From Hydrogenophaga pseudoflava (GTDB lineage Bacteria; Pseudomonadota; Gammaproteobacteria; Burkholderiales; Burkholderiaceae_C), in contig NZ_JAVHJP010000004.1 in assembly GCF_031020795.1 (NCBI RefSeq), forward strand, positions 130,073 through 194,072: DNA of 64,000 bases, given 5' to 3'. Made by a program: the position numbers and the translations under genes. The notes beneath the pieces are model-generated. The model did not search any database and was not told the DNA's origin. It saw only the letters and a list, made by a program, of their open reading frames with translations. This document shows positions 19,511 to 28,489 of this stretch, piece by piece (position 1 is the first letter of the stretch; each line of letters begins with the position of its first letter).

Positions 19511-19765
19511 ATGGTCGTCATTCGACTCTCCCGCGGCGGCGCCAAGGCCCGTCCGTTCTACAACATCGTGGTCGCCGACAAGCGCAACCGCCGCGACGGC
19601 CGCTTCATCGAGCGCATTGGCTTCTACAACCCCCTGGCCAAGGGCGGCGAAGAGCCCCTGCGCATCGCCCAGGACCGCCTGACCTACTGGACCGGCGTGG
19701 GCGCCGAAACGTCCGACACCGTGGCCCGCCTGGTCAAGCAAGCCGCCGCCAAGGCCGCTGCCTGA
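19511..19765 (+). CDS. rpsP: 30S ribosomal protein S16
   Basis: 84 aa, the usual length, opening with [38 protein letters not shown] sequence and the conserved GFYNP motif. S16 is an early assembly protein of the 30S body that contacts 16S rRNA. First gene of the rpsP-rimM-trmD-rplS operon. The ribosome binding site is AAGGA seven bases before the ATG, at the edge of the leader stem described separately. Confidence 0.99.
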   Translation: MVVIRLSRGGAKARPFYNIVVADKRNRRDGRFIERIGFYNPLAKGGEEPLRIAQDRLTYWTGVGAETSDTVARLVKQAAAKAAA

Positions 19766-19781
19766 TCGCCCTGCGTCCGCA

Positions 19782-20378
19782 GTGATCCCCCCGAACGGCC
19801 CGTTCGAAGCGTCGCCCCTGCCGGCAGACGCGGTTGAACTGGGCCGTTTTCTTGACGCCTGGGGCGTCAAGGGTTGGGTCCATATCCAGCCCCACAGTGC
19901 CGACACGCGCGCGCTGTTCGAATCCCCGGATTGGTTCTTGTTGCCGCCCGAAGCCCGCTTCGCCCGCGGCTTTTCGGCCTTCCCCGGCCCGGTGCGTGTG
20001 CGCGTGGCCGAGATCAAGGTGCATTCCGATGGCATCGTCGCCCGCCTCGAGGGCGTGGCCGACCGCAACGGCGCCGAAGCCCTCAAGGGCGCGCGCATCC
20101 ATGTGCCCCGCAGCGCTTTTCCAGCCGCTGCCGACGGCGAGTACTACTGGGTCGATCTGATCGGCCTGGACGTGTTCAACCGCGAAGGCGTGCACCTCGG
20201 TGTGGTGCGCGACCTCATGCCCACCGGTCCGACCTCGGTGCTGGTGCTCGAATACACCGAGACGGCCGACGGCGTGGACAGGACCGCCGAACGCATGGTG
20301 CCTTTCGTGGGGGCCTACATCGACGACGTCGATCTGGCGGCGCGCCGTATCACCGCCGACTGGCAGCCCGATTACTGA
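19782..20378 (+). CDS. rimM: Ribosome maturation factor RimM
   Basis: 198 aa. The N-terminal RimM domain begins at VELGRFLDAWGVKGWVHIQP and the C-terminal PRC barrel has GEYYWVDLIGLDVFNREGVHLGVV. RimM binds S19 in the 30S head and aids 16S processing. GTG start, 16 bases after rpsP; 12 bases before trmD. Confidence 0.97.
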   Translation: MIPPNGPFEASPLPADAVELGRFLDAWGVKGWVHIQPHSADTRALFESPDWFLLPPEARFARGFSAFPGPVRVRVAEIKVHSDGIVARLEGVADRNGAEALKGARIHVPRSAFPAAADGEYYWVDLIGLDVFNREGVHLGVVRDLMPTGPTSVLVLEYTETADGVDRTAERMVPFVGAYIDDVDLAARRITADWQPDY

Positions 20379-20390
20379 CCGGAGCGCGCC

Positions 20391-21167
20391 ATGCGCTTTG
20401 ACGTCGTCACGCTGTTTCCCGAACTCTTCGAACCGTTTTTCACCAGCGGCATCAACCGCCGGGCGTTCGAATCGAAGCAGGTCGACGTGCGCCTGTGGAA
20501 TCCGCGCGACTTTGCCGAAGGCAATTACCGCCGCGTGGACGACCGTCCCTTCGGCGGTGGACCGGGCATGGTCATGATGGCCGAACCGCTCTGGCGCTGC
20601 CTGCAGGCCATCCGGACCGACCGTGCCGAATCCGAGGAAGCGCGGGCGCCGGTGGTGCTGTTCTCGCCCATCGGGCAGCGACTGGACCACGCCGTGGTGG
20701 TGGGTTGGTCAGAAAGCAGCGGTGCGGTGCTGGTCTGCGGTCGCTACGAGGGCATCGACCAGCGCTTCATCGACGCCTGCGTGGACCGTCAGATCAGCCT
20801 CGGGGACTTCGTGCTCTCGGGTGGCGAGATCGCGGCCGTGGCCCTATTGGACGCGGTGGCGCGCCTGATGCCCGGCGTGCTGGGCGACGAGGGCAGCCAC
20901 CAGCAGGACAGCTTCAATCCGGCGCTGGACGGCCTGCTCGACAGCCCGCACCACACCCGGCCCGAAGTCTGGAACGGTCCGGACGGCCCTGTGGCCGTGC
21001 CTGAGGTGCTCATGGGCGGGCACCATGAGCGCATCGCGCGTTACCGCCGGGAGCAGAGCCTGGCCCTCACCGCCCGTCAGCGGCCGGACCTGCTGGCGCA
21101 GGCCCGGGAGGCGGGGCGGCTCACGTCTGCAGACGAAGCTTTCCTGCGCTCCATGAAAAAGCTATAA
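20391..21167 (+). CDS. trmD: tRNA (guanine-37-N1) methyltransferase TrmD
   Basis: 258-aa SPOUT-class enzyme that methylates G37 of tRNAs reading CNN codons and prevents +1 frameshifting. The family start FDVVTLFPELFEPF, the PFGGGPGMVM motif and the trefoil-knot SAM-binding segment VCGRYEGIDQRF with LGDFVLSGGE are all present; the C-terminal domain has NGPDGPVAVPEVLMGGHH. Full length. Its last codons overlap a TATAAT element that probably serves rplS. Confidence 0.98.
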   Translation: MRFDVVTLFPELFEPFFTSGINRRAFESKQVDVRLWNPRDFAEGNYRRVDDRPFGGGPGMVMMAEPLWRCLQAIRTDRAESEEARAPVVLFSPIGQRLDHAVVVGWSESSGAVLVCGRYEGIDQRFIDACVDRQISLGDFVLSGGEIAAVALLDAVARLMPGVLGDEGSHQQDSFNPALDGLLDSPHHTRPEVWNGPDGPVAVPEVLMGGHHERIARYRREQSLALTARQRPDLLAQAREAGRLTSADEAFLRSMKKL

Positions 21168-21168
21168 T
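21140..21168 (+). promoter_or_regulatory. Probable internal promoter for rplS
   Basis: Perfect TATAAT (21163-21168) at the end of trmD, with a weak -35 candidate TTTCCT 17 bases upstream. It would give rplS a leader of about 105 bases and allow more L19 than TrmD to be made, a known need in this operon. Confidence 0.55.
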
Positions 21169-21207
21169 CCAAGGCTTTTCGATCCTCTGGCCGGCCGTTG
21201 TGACCGG

Positions 21208-21228
21208 TGACCGCTTCCAACGCGGTCA
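21208..21228 (+). promoter_or_regulatory. Leader hairpin before rplS
   Basis: Perfect 7-bp stem TGACCGC/GCGGTCA with a 7-base loop, 52 bases before the L19 start and with no T-run behind it. It is the most stable element of the 112-base trmD-rplS gap. It may be an attenuation or autoregulatory element for L19, or a processing site that separates rplS from trmD message. Confidence 0.45.
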
Positions 21229-21279
21229 GGGAATTGCAGCCTCTTGTGTAGCGCGGCCATGATCGTTGAACAGGAAACC

Positions 21280-21636
21280 ATGAACCTCATCCAGACCCTC
21301 GAGCAGGAAGAAATTGCTCGCCTTGGCAAGACCATCCCGGCGTTTGCCCCCGGCGACACCGTGATCGTCAACGTGAACGTGATCGAAGGCACCCGCAAGC
21401 GCGTGCAGGCCTACGAAGGCGTGGTGGTGGCCCGTCGCAACCGCGGCCTGAACTCCAGTTTCATCGTGCGCAAGATCTCCAACGGCGAAGGCGTGGAGCG
21501 CACCTTCCCGCTGTACAGCCCGCTGATCGCCTCGATCGAGGTCAAGCGCCGCGGTGACGTGCGCCGTGCCAAGCTGTACTACCTGCGCCAGCGCAGCGGC
21601 AAGTCGGCCCGCATCAAGGAAAAGCTGGGCGCCTGA
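21280..21636 (+). CDS. rplS: 50S ribosomal protein L19
   Basis: 118 aa starting [17 protein letters not shown], with the conserved [25 protein letters not shown] and the closing [19 protein letters not shown]19 lies at the 30S/50S interface. The ATG at MNLIQ was chosen over two upstream in-frame ATGs because it gives the standard N-terminus and has an AGGAA site in front. Last gene of the operon; a strong terminator follows. Confidence 0.98.
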   Translation: MNLIQTLEQEEIARLGKTIPAFAPGDTVIVNVNVIEGTRKRVQAYEGVVVARRNRGLNSSFIVRKISNGEGVERTFPLYSPLIASIEVKRRGDVRRAKLYYLRQRSGKSARIKEKLGA

Positions 21637-21650
21637 CCGCCTGCCTCCGA

Positions 21651-21680
21651 AAAAGCCGCTCGCCCGAGCGGCTTTTTTTT
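21651..21680 (+). terminator. Rho-independent terminator of the rpsP operon
   Basis: Stem AAAAGCCGCTCG / CGAGCGGCTTTT with a 2-base nominal loop (a 4-base loop in practice) and a run of eight T residues, 15 bases after the rplS stop. Confidence 0.93.
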
Positions 21681-21701
21681 GCCTGTTTCATACTCGCCGA
21701 C

Positions 21702-22400
21702 ATGTCATCCACCGCCCCTTCGCGCCATCCACCGGCGTTTGATCCCCGCCAGGTGCCCGTGCTCCCTGGTGCCGGCGCAGAGGTGCTGGAAGCCGTGCCC
21801 GCCGGGCGCCTCACCGCCGAAGGGCTGCGCGAGCGGTTCGCACGCTCGCCGGTCTGGACCCCGGAGCTGGTGCGGGAGCGGCGTTTCACCGACCGGGCGC
21901 CGGCTCCCGCGGCTGTGCTGATTCCGCTCGTGGTGCGGGATCGCCTGGGGCTGTTGTTGACGCAGCGCACCGCCCATCTGTCCACCCACTCCGGGCAGAT
22001 TGCGTTTCCCGGCGGCAAGGTCGATGCAGAGGACCGCGATGCCACAGCGGCGGCCTTGCGGGAAGCCCGTGAGGAAATCGGCCTGGAACCTGGGCATGTC
22101 GAGGTGCTGGGCAGCCTGCCGGAGTACGTGACCGGCACCCAGTTCCACATCACGCCCGTGGTGGCACTGGTGCGTCCCGGCTTCACGCTCCTGCCCAACC
22201 CGGGCGAAGTGGACGATGTGTTCGAGGTTCCGCTGGATTTCCTTATGGACCCGGCCAATCACCGCCGCCATGGCTTCGAGTGGAACGGCGAAATGCGCGA
22301 GTGGTACTCGATGCCCTACCAGGAGGGGGCGATTGAGCGCTTCATCTGGGGGGCCACCGCCGGGATGCTGCGCAACCTGTATCGTTTCCTCACCGCCTGA
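21702..22400 (+). CDS. nudL: CoA pyrophosphatase (NUDIX hydrolase)
   Basis: 232 aa. The NUDIX box GGKVDAEDRDATAAALREAREEIGLE is complete (GX5EX7REUXEE), and directly before it is LTQRTAHLSTHSGQIAFPGG, the extra UPF0035 signature that marks CoA-specific members (NudL/YeaB, Pcd1). The enzyme splits CoA into 3',5'-ADP and 4'-phosphopantetheine using Mg or Mn. Upstream is the rpsP terminator, so it has its own promoter; the CobD-like gene follows after 38 bases. Confidence 0.9.
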   Translation: MSSTAPSRHPPAFDPRQVPVLPGAGAEVLEAVPAGRLTAEGLRERFARSPVWTPELVRERRFTDRAPAPAAVLIPLVVRDRLGLLLTQRTAHLSTHSGQIAFPGGKVDAEDRDATAAALREAREEIGLEPGHVEVLGSLPEYVTGTQFHITPVVALVRPGFTLLPNPGEVDDVFEVPLDFLMDPANHRRHGFEWNGEMREWYSMPYQEGAIERFIWGATAGMLRNLYRFLTA

Positions 22401-22438
22401 GGCGCCGGGTCCCGCGGGGCGCTCGCTATCATCGGACC

Positions 22439-23368
22439 ATGATCTTTTTTGCCATCCTGCTGGCTTTCCTGATCGAACAGGCTCGTCCACTGTCGATCGA
22501 CAACCCTGTGTTTGCTGGCCTGCGGAGCTGGGCTCGTCTGGTGCGGCGCAACCTGGACACTGGCCAGGCGGTGCACGGATGGCTGGCCTGGGGCTTGGCC
22601 GCCATGGTGCCGGCCTTGCTGGCGGCCCTGGTGTACTGGGGGCTCTGGCGGTTCAGCAACGTGCTGTCGTTTGTCTGGCTGGTGCTGGTGCTCTACGTGA
22701 CTCTGGGCTTTCGCCAGTTCAGCCACCACTTCACCGACATTCGACAGGCGCTGGAGGTGGGCGACGACATGCTCGCCCGCGAGAAGCTGGCGCAGTGGCT
22801 GCATGTGGAAACCAGCAGCCTTCCCCGGGCCGAGGTGCTGCGGCAGGTGATCGAACAGTCGGTGCTGGCGGCGCACCGCCACGTTTTCGGTGTGCTGGCG
22901 GCGTTCGTTGTGTGCTGGCTGCTGGGGCTGGGGCCGGCGGGGGCGGTGTTCTACCGGATGGCCGAGTACCTCTCGCGCAACTGGCGGGCGCGCGCCGACG
23001 GTACGCCCAGCCAAGCCATCCAGCAGGCCGCAGCGAGGGGATGGCAATGGGTCGATCACGTGCCCGCCCGTGCCACTGCATTGGGGTTTGCCGTGGTAGG
23101 CAACTTCGAGGAGGCCGTGGCGAGCTGGCGGGGTGAATCCGAACAGTTCGGCACAGGCAGCGACGGGGTGGTCCTCGCCGCCACCTCCGGCGCCATCAAT
23201 GTGCGCCTGAACGCCCGCGAAGGAAAGCCGGAAGAGACCGAAGGAGGGACGACCCGGCCCGAACCACAGCTTGCCCATCTGGCCAGCGCGGTGGGCCTGG
23301 TGTGGCGCAGCGTGGTGCTCTGGATGCTTTTGCTGGCACTGTTGACGCTGGCCCGTCTGCTCGGCTGA
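22439..23368 (+). CDS. CobD/CbiB-like inner-membrane protein
   Basis: 309 aa with hydrophobic segments at the N-terminus, at about 45-85, 140-180 and 280-305. The opening FFAILLAFLIEQARPL and the central HRHVFGVLAAFVVCWLLGLGPAGAVFYRMAEYL resemble CobD/CbiB and AmpE. CobD makes adenosylcobinamide phosphate in B12 synthesis, but no cobalamin gene lies near, and proteins of this type next to rsgA and nudL are typical of Burkholderiales, so another role is likely. Convergent with rsgA, five bases apart. Confidence 0.75.
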   Translation: MIFFAILLAFLIEQARPLSIDNPVFAGLRSWARLVRRNLDTGQAVHGWLAWGLAAMVPALLAALVYWGLWRFSNVLSFVWLVLVLYVTLGFRQFSHHFTDIRQALEVGDDMLAREKLAQWLHVETSSLPRAEVLRQVIEQSVLAAHRHVFGVLAAFVVCWLLGLGPAGAVFYRMAEYLSRNWRARADGTPSQAIQQAAARGWQWVDHVPARATALGFAVVGNFEEAVASWRGESEQFGTGSDGVVLAATSGAINVRLNAREGKPEETEGGTTRPEPQLAHLASAVGLVWRSVVLWMLLLALLTLARLLG

Positions 23369-23373
23369 GCTGG

Positions 23374-24357
23374 TCAGTAGCTCCGCTTGGCGGAGAGCTC
23401 GGCAAACAGGTTTTCGTAGATGCGGTAGCGCGTGGGAGCAATGGTGTCGTCCCCAGAGGCCTCGCTCTGCACCTTGGCGCGCACTCCGCAGCCGGGTTCG
23501 TGCAGGTGGGTGCAGTTGTAGAACCTGCATGCGCCGAGCGCGGCGCGCAGATCGGGCATGAGGCTGGCCAACCGGGTCGCCTCGATGTGGTTCAGGCCGA
23601 ATTCCTGGAAGCCGGGGGAATCGATGAGTGCGGTGGTGCGTTCGGCGTCCACCCAGTACCAGGTGGTGCTGGTGGTCGTGTGTTTGCCGGAGTTCAGAGC
23701 GCGCGAGATCTCCCCGGTCTGGGCCAGGGCCTGAGGCACCAGGCGGTTGACCAGGGTGCTCTTGCCGACGCCCGACGGGCCCAGCACCAGGGTGGTCTTG
23801 CCCTCCAGTCGCTGCAGAAGCGCGGCCAGTCCGGATGAGGCCTCGCCGTCGCCCTTGAGCTGCAGCGGCAGCACAGTCAGGCCCATGGTGCGGTACGGCG
23901 CCAGACGTTCCCACGCGCGCTGGAACAGAGTGCTCAGATCGGCCTTGTTGAGCACGACCAGTGGCGCGATGCCTTCGGCCTCGGCCGCCACGAGTGCACG
24001 GGCCAGCTGACTCTCGGAAAACTCCGGTTCGGCCGCCAGCAGCACCAGTACCTGGTCGAGGTTGGCAGCGAACGACTTGGTGCGCTGCTCGTCCTGGCGG
24101 TAGAAGAGGTTGAGCCGCGGCTCCACCCGCTCGATGCTGCCTTCGTCGCCCGTGGGCATCCAGCGGACCCGGTCACCCACCACAGCCTGGCTCTTCTTTC
24201 CGCGCGGGTGGCAGATGCGGCGTTGGCCGTCCGGGCTTTCAACCAGGCAGTGCCGGCCGTAGGCGGCGACCACCAGCCCGACGTCCAGTGAGCCCTCGGA
24301 TTCGGGTGCCCGACCTGCGGCATCCGCGCGCGAACGGGAGTGGGGGGAGTGGTTCAT
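23374..24357 (-). CDS. rsgA: Ribosome small subunit-dependent GTPase RsgA
   Basis: 327 aa. N-terminal OB fold, then a circularly permuted GTPase with G4 LNKAD before G1 GPSGVGKST and G3 DSPGFQEFG, and a C-terminal zinc finger with C-x4-C-x-H-x5-C spacing (CRFYNCTHLHEPGC). RsgA checks late 30S maturation. Start ATG overlaps the stop of the M48 protease gene, so the two are coupled. A 6-bp hairpin near its 3' end lacks a T-run. Confidence 0.97.
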   Translation of the reverse strand: MNHSPHSRSRADAAGRAPESEGSLDVGLVVAAYGRHCLVESPDGQRRICHPRGKKSQAVVGDRVRWMPTGDEGSIERVEPRLNLFYRQDEQRTKSFAANLDQVLVLLAAEPEFSESQLARALVAAEAEGIAPLVVLNKADLSTLFQRAWERLAPYRTMGLTVLPLQLKGDGEASSGLAALLQRLEGKTTLVLGPSGVGKSTLVNRLVPQALAQTGEISRALNSGKHTTTSTTWYWVDAERTTALIDSPGFQEFGLNHIEATRLASLMPDLRAALGACRFYNCTHLHEPGCGVRAKVQSEASGDDTIAPTRYRIYENLFAELSAKRSY

Positions 24358-25622
24358 GCGGTCGCACCCCGCAGCCGCGCGATGCGCTCGCTGGCAGGCG
24401 GGTGCGAGTAGTAGAAACGCGCGAACACCGGATCCGGCGTGAGGGTGCTGGCGTTGTCCTTGTAGAGCTTGAGCAGGGCACTGGCCAGGTCGTGGCCATC
24501 GGTGTGCGCGCAGGCGTAGGCGTCTGCCTCGAACTCGTGGCGGCGTGAGAGCTGCGCCAGCAGCGGCGAGAGGAAGTAGGTGAACAGCGGCACCACCATC
24601 AGGAACAGCAGCAGCGCCAGCGCGTCGTTGGGTGCTTCCAGCGACGGCACCACACCCAGTCCGGTGTAGAACCAGGCTTGGCGCGACACCCAGCCCAGCA
24701 CCGCGAAGCCGACCAGACTGAGCGCGAACATCAGCACGGTGCGCTGCAGGATGTGGCGCCGCTTGTAGTGACCCAGTTCGTGAGCCAGCACAGCGTCGAT
24801 TTCGGGCGGCGCGAGTTGCTTGAGAAGGGTGTCGAAGAACACCACGCGCTTGGCGGCACCAAAGCCGGTGAAGTAGGCATTGGCGTGGGCGCTGCGTTTG
24901 CTGCCATCCATCACGAACAGGCCCTTGGCCGCGAAGCCGCAGCGCTTCATGAGGTCGTTCACGCGGGTCTTCAGGGTTTCATCCTGCAGCGGTTCGAACT
25001 TGTTGAACAGCGGCGCGATCAGCGTCGGGTAGAGCACCAGCAGCAGCAGGTTGAACGCCATCCAGGCACCCCAGGCCCAGAGCCACCAGGCTGGGCCGGC
25101 CGCACCCATGAGCCACAGCACCAGTGTCGCAATGGGCAGCCCGACCAGCCCGCCGACCACGGCACCCTTGAGCAGATCGCCGAGCCAAAGCCCCAGGCTC
25201 ATCTTGTTGAAGCCGAAGCGCTCCTCAAGCCGGAACGTGGACCACCAGCCCAGCGGCAGGGTCAGCACCGCACCGATGAGGGCGAACGCGCCCAGCAGCG
25301 CCAACTGCTGCCACATGCCGGGTCCCATCCACGACAGCAGCCACTGGTTAAGCGCATGCAATCCACCCAGCAGCGTCCAGCCCAGCAGGAGGGCGGCTTC
25401 GATGGCCGATTCGAGCATGCCGAAGCGGGCCTTGGCCACGGTGTAGTCGGCGGCCTTGCGATGGGCCTCCAGTCCGATCGTGGCGGCGAACGGCTCGGGA
25501 ACGCGGTCGCGGTGGCGGACCACATGACGGATCTGACGGCTGGCCAGCACGGTGCGGACGATCAGTCCGCCCACGAGAAGGGCACAGAAGAGGTAGGTGA
25601 AGGCGAGGGCGCTGCTGTCCAT
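24354..25622 (-). CDS. M48 family (Ste24/HtpX-like) membrane zinc metalloprotease
   Basis: 422 aa. The N-terminal M48_N membrane domain (residues 1-200, several helices) includes [21 protein letters not shown], characteristic of Ste24p-type proteases. The catalytic motif is HELGH in [13 protein letters not shown] and the third zinc ligand is the Glu of FEADAYA. Expected to cut membrane or short-lived proteins at the inner membrane. Bacterial function is poorly known. Divergent from orn, with rsgA as the next gene in the operon. Confidence 0.92.
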   Translation of the reverse strand: MDSSALAFTYLFCALLVGGLIVRTVLASRQIRHVVRHRDRVPEPFAATIGLEAHRKAADYTVAKARFGMLESAIEAALLLGWTLLGGLHALNQWLLSWMGPGMWQQLALLGAFALIGAVLTLPLGWWSTFRLEERFGFNKMSLGLWLGDLLKGAVVGGLVGLPIATLVLWLMGAAGPAWWLWAWGAWMAFNLLLLVLYPTLIAPLFNKFEPLQDETLKTRVNDLMKRCGFAAKGLFVMDGSKRSAHANAYFTGFGAAKRVVFFDTLLKQLAPPEIDAVLAHELGHYKRRHILQRTVLMFALSLVGFAVLGWVSRQAWFYTGLGVVPSLEAPNDALALLLFLMVVPLFTYFLSPLLAQLSRRHEFEADAYACAHTDGHDLASALLKLYKDNASTLTPDPVFARFYYSHPPASERIARLRGATA

Positions 25623-25694
25623 GGCGAGAGTCTATCGAAGAGGTTCCGCTGCCCGGCGGGCAGGGACAAGTCCGGCATGGGTGAAAATCGGCGC

Positions 25695-26303
25695 ATGACC
25701 CAAGCCCACACCGAAGCGGTCTCCGTGCCCGCCACCGACACCCCACCTGCCATTCTTGCCAAGAGCGACCAGAACTTGGTCTGGCTCGACTGTGAAATGA
25801 GCGGGCTCGACCCCGAAAAAGAGCGCCTGCTGGAAATCGCGGTGGTGATCACCGGCCCCAACCTGGAGCCCCGGGTGGAAGGCCCGGTGCTGGTCATCCA
25901 CCAGAGCGACGCCGTCCTCAACGGGATGGACGCCTGGAACAAGGGCACGCACGGCAGGAGCGGCCTGATCGACAAGGTCAAGGCGAGCGCCATCGACGAA
26001 GAGCAGGCGCAGGCCGAGCTTCTGGCCTTCATCGGCCAATACGTGCCGAAAAATGGCTCGCCGATGTGCGGCAACAGCATCGGTCAGGACCGGCGTTTTC
26101 TGGTCAAGTACATGCCCAGGCTGGAGGCCTTCTTCCACTACCGCAACTTGGACGTGAGCACGATCAAGGAACTGGCCAAGCGCTGGAAGCCCGCGGTCTG
26201 CGACGGCTTCAAGAAGCACCAGAAGCACACGGCGCTGGCCGATGTGCACGAATCCATCGACGAACTGGCCCATTACCGCGAGCACTTCCTGCGGCTGGAC
26301 TGA
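25695..26303 (+). CDS. orn: Oligoribonuclease
   Basis: 202-aa DEDDh 3'-5' exonuclease that degrades dinucleotides and pGpG, the last step of RNA decay and of c-di-GMP turnover. The ligands are in [32 protein letters not shown] and [14 protein letters not shown]. The N-terminus has a roughly 20-residue extension ([21 protein letters not shown]) before the conserved start; translation could also begin at an internal site, but MTQAH is the first well-placed ATG. A terminator follows. Confidence 0.96.
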   Translation: MTQAHTEAVSVPATDTPPAILAKSDQNLVWLDCEMSGLDPEKERLLEIAVVITGPNLEPRVEGPVLVIHQSDAVLNGMDAWNKGTHGRSGLIDKVKASAIDEEQAQAELLAFIGQYVPKNGSPMCGNSIGQDRRFLVKYMPRLEAFFHYRNLDVSTIKELAKRWKPAVCDGFKKHQKHTALADVHESIDELAHYREHFLRLD

Positions 26304-26323
26304 GCATTCGACACAGACAACAT

Positions 26324-26347
26324 AAAAGGGCCTGAGGCCCTTTTTTG
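26324..26347 (+). terminator. Terminator of orn, probably bidirectional
   Basis: AAAAGGGCC-TGA-GGCCCTTTTTT: 5-bp GC core extended by A/T pairs, with T-runs on both sides. It sits between the converging orn and pit genes and can serve both. Confidence 0.88.
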
Positions 26348-26374
26348 TTGTCTGAAAGAAGCGGTCGAACAGGC

Positions 26375-27385
26375 TCAGAACACCGTGAGGCTGACCCAAT
26401 AGGCCACCGCCGCGACGAAGGCCGAGGCCGGAATGGTCAGCACCCAGGCCCAGACGATGTTGCCCGCCACCCCCCAGCGCACAGCACTGGCGCGCTGCAC
26501 CGAACCGACGCCCACGATGGCGCCGGTGATGGTGTGGGTGGTCGACACGGGGATGCCCAGTGCCGTCGCCAGGAAGAGGGTCATCGCCCCACCGGTTTCG
26601 GCGCAGAAGCCGCCCACCGGCTTGAGCTTGGTGATCTTCTGGCCCATGGTGCGGACGATGCGCCAGCCGCCGAACATGGTGCCCAGACCAATGGCCGCGT
26701 AGCAGGAGACGATGGTCCAGGTCGGGGGCGCCTTGTCGGCCGAAGAGGCATAGCCGGTGGCAATCAGCAGCATCCAGATGATGCCGATGGTTTTCTGTGC
26801 GTCGTTGCCGCCATGGCCCAGGCTGTACGCGCCCGCCGAGACCAGCTGCAGCCGCCTGAACCAGCCGTCGACCTTGAGCGGCCGCGTGCGGCGGAACACC
26901 CACGCCACCAGGACCACCATCAGCGAGCCCAGGATGAAGCCCAGCAGCGGCGAGACAAAGATGAAGGCCACCGTGCGCAGCACACCGGTCGCAATCAGCG
27001 CACCCGCACCGGCCTTGGCGATCACGGCACCGACGATGCCGCCGATCAGGGCGTGCGAGGAGCTGCTGGGGATGCCGTAGTACCAGGTGATCAGGTTCCA
27101 GGTGATGGCCCCGGTGAGCGCACCGAAGACCACGTGCGGGTCGATCACGGAGGGATCGGCAATGCCTTTGCCGACGGTGGCCGCCACGCTGAGCTTGAAG
27201 ATGAAGATGGCAACGAAGTTGAAGAAGGCGGCGAACACCACCGCCTGCCCGGGCTTGAGCACGCCGGTGGAGACGATGGTCGCAATCGAGTTGGCGGCAT
27301 CATGAAACCCGTTCATGAAGTCGAAAATCAACGCCAGCGCCACCAGCATGACCACGACCCAGAGGGCCGCCTGAACGGTCGTCAT
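26375..27385 (-). CDS. pit: Inorganic phosphate transporter, PiT family
   Basis: 336 aa, about ten membrane segments, with the two inverted PiT repeats: FDFMNGFHDAANSIATIV near the N-terminus and GHGGNDAQKTIGI near the middle; the GxNDA-type motifs form the phosphate/cation site. Low-affinity proton- or metal-coupled phosphate uptake. Follows the DUF47 gene by 16 bases in the same direction, the common pairing for this subgroup. Confidence 0.95.
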   Translation of the reverse strand: MTTVQAALWVVVMLVALALIFDFMNGFHDAANSIATIVSTGVLKPGQAVVFAAFFNFVAIFIFKLSVAATVGKGIADPSVIDPHVVFGALTGAITWNLITWYYGIPSSSSHALIGGIVGAVIAKAGAGALIATGVLRTVAFIFVSPLLGFILGSLMVVLVAWVFRRTRPLKVDGWFRRLQLVSAGAYSLGHGGNDAQKTIGIIWMLLIATGYASSADKAPPTWTIVSCYAAIGLGTMFGGWRIVRTMGQKITKLKPVGGFCAETGGAMTLFLATALGIPVSTTHTITGAIVGVGSVQRASAVRWGVAGNIVWAWVLTIPASAFVAAVAYWVSLTVF

Positions 27386-27401
27386 GGCAGGACCCTTCCG
27401 A

Positions 27402-28049
27402 TCAGGAGTTTTCGAGGACGATGCCCTCGATCAGGTTGGCGACGTCCTCGCACTTGTCGGTGATGGTCTCCAGAAGCTCGTAGATGGCCTTGAGCTTGAT
27501 CACCTCGCGCACTTCCGGTTCCTCTCGGAACAGCTTGCTCATGGCCGAACGCATCACGCGGTCGGCGTCCGATTCGAGGCGGTCGATCTCTTCGCAGGTC
27601 TTGACCGCGGCTTCAGCGGTCTTGGGGTCGTTGACGTCCTTGAGCAGGCTGATAGCGTGCTTGAGCCGCTCGCAGCACTTGACGCCCAGATCGGTCAGCC
27701 GCGAGATTTCGTCGGTCATGTGCCGCACGTCGTACAGCGCCATGGTTTCCGCCGAGTCCTGGATCAGGTCGGCCACGTCGTCCATGGTGTTGATCAGTGA
27801 ATGGATCTGCTCGCGGTCGATCGGCGTGATGAAGGTGGTGTGCAGGAGACGGTTGACCTCGTGGGTGATGCGGTCGGCCGAGCGCTCGGCGTGGTCCACC
27901 TCCTGGTTGTACTTGTCTCTGAGCAGCGGGTCGCTGTAGTGGGCCACCAGCTGCGAGAACGCGTGCGAGGCCTTGACGATCTGTTCGGCGTGCTGGTTGA
28001 ACAGCTCAAAAAAATTGCCCTCTTTGGGCAACAGCTTGCCAAAAAACAT
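27402..28049 (-). CDS. DUF47 family (PhoU-like) accessory protein of the phosphate transporter
   Basis: 215-aa all-helical PhoU-like cytosolic protein. DUF47 proteins are encoded with PiT carriers and are thought to control them or to form a metal-dependent regulator. Typical blocks are FFELFNQHAEQIVKASHAF, DHAERSADRITHEV and MDDVADLIQDSAETM. First gene of a two-gene operon with pit. Confidence 0.93.
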   Translation of the reverse strand: MFFGKLLPKEGNFFELFNQHAEQIVKASHAFSQLVAHYSDPLLRDKYNQEVDHAERSADRITHEVNRLLHTTFITPIDREQIHSLINTMDDVADLIQDSAETMALYDVRHMTDEISRLTDLGVKCCERLKHAISLLKDVNDPKTAEAAVKTCEEIDRLESDADRVMRSAMSKLFREEPEVREVIKLKAIYELLETITDKCEDVANLIEGIVLENS

Positions 28050-28489
28050 GGCGTCTCCGGTGGTGGAATGTGAAAGAAATATGACGCTCAGGCGTCGAAT
28101 CGGTGGATTTTAGCCGCCGGCACTTCTTGCCAACGGGCGCGCGTGGGGCTCGCACCGCACCGGTGCGTTTTGAAAACTTGGGGAAAACCCCGATTCGTGT
28201 CATAATCTCTGGCTGCCCTTCCACAGGAGGGGCGGATTTGTGCATCTGCCTCACACAAGAGGCCTCCCGAATGCCCGCCGGCATCGTCAAACGACGCCAA
28301 GGCCGGACACGGACGAGGCCACTCGCTGAGCTCGCCGGAGACCCTTCGGCCTGTCCCCGCGCGGTACCGTTTGTGGTTGATGTTTTGTAACCACGAACGG
28401 ACCAGACGCGAGCGGGTCCCGGCCAGCAGCCGGCGCTTCCCCATGCAGCTGTTCTGTTCAATGACGCCCGTTGTGGCGCCAGGACGAAC
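28050..28489 (+). promoter_or_regulatory. 440-base gap with rhlE promoter and long structured leader
   Basis: No convincing gene lies here. A promoter candidate is TTGGGG-17-CATAAT (28178-28206), giving the helicase gene a 5' leader of about 275 bases. The leader holds ATGCC-CGCC-GGCAT (28271-28284) and a large hairpin at 28363-28403: a 12-bp stem CCGTTTGTGGTT / AACCACGAACGG with one T-G wobble, extended by GGT/ACC across a single bulged A, with a 10-base T-rich loop. There is no T-run after it, so it is not a terminator. Long leaders are common before cold-induced RNA helicases, and RhlE could remodel its own message. Confidence 0.6.

Noticed and set aside
19910..19935. TTCGAATCC word resembling a tRNA T-arm
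   Set aside because: It is inside rimM and no acceptor, D or anticodon arm can be formed around it.
23381..23395. CTCCGC-TTG-GCGGAG hairpin between the CobD-like gene and rsgA
   Set aside because: Lies in the rsgA coding end and has no T-run on either side, so not called a terminator.
28103..28390. Open frame of 95 codons in the rhlE upstream gap
   Set aside because: No ribosome binding site, no recognised domain, and it runs through the promoter and into the leader structures.
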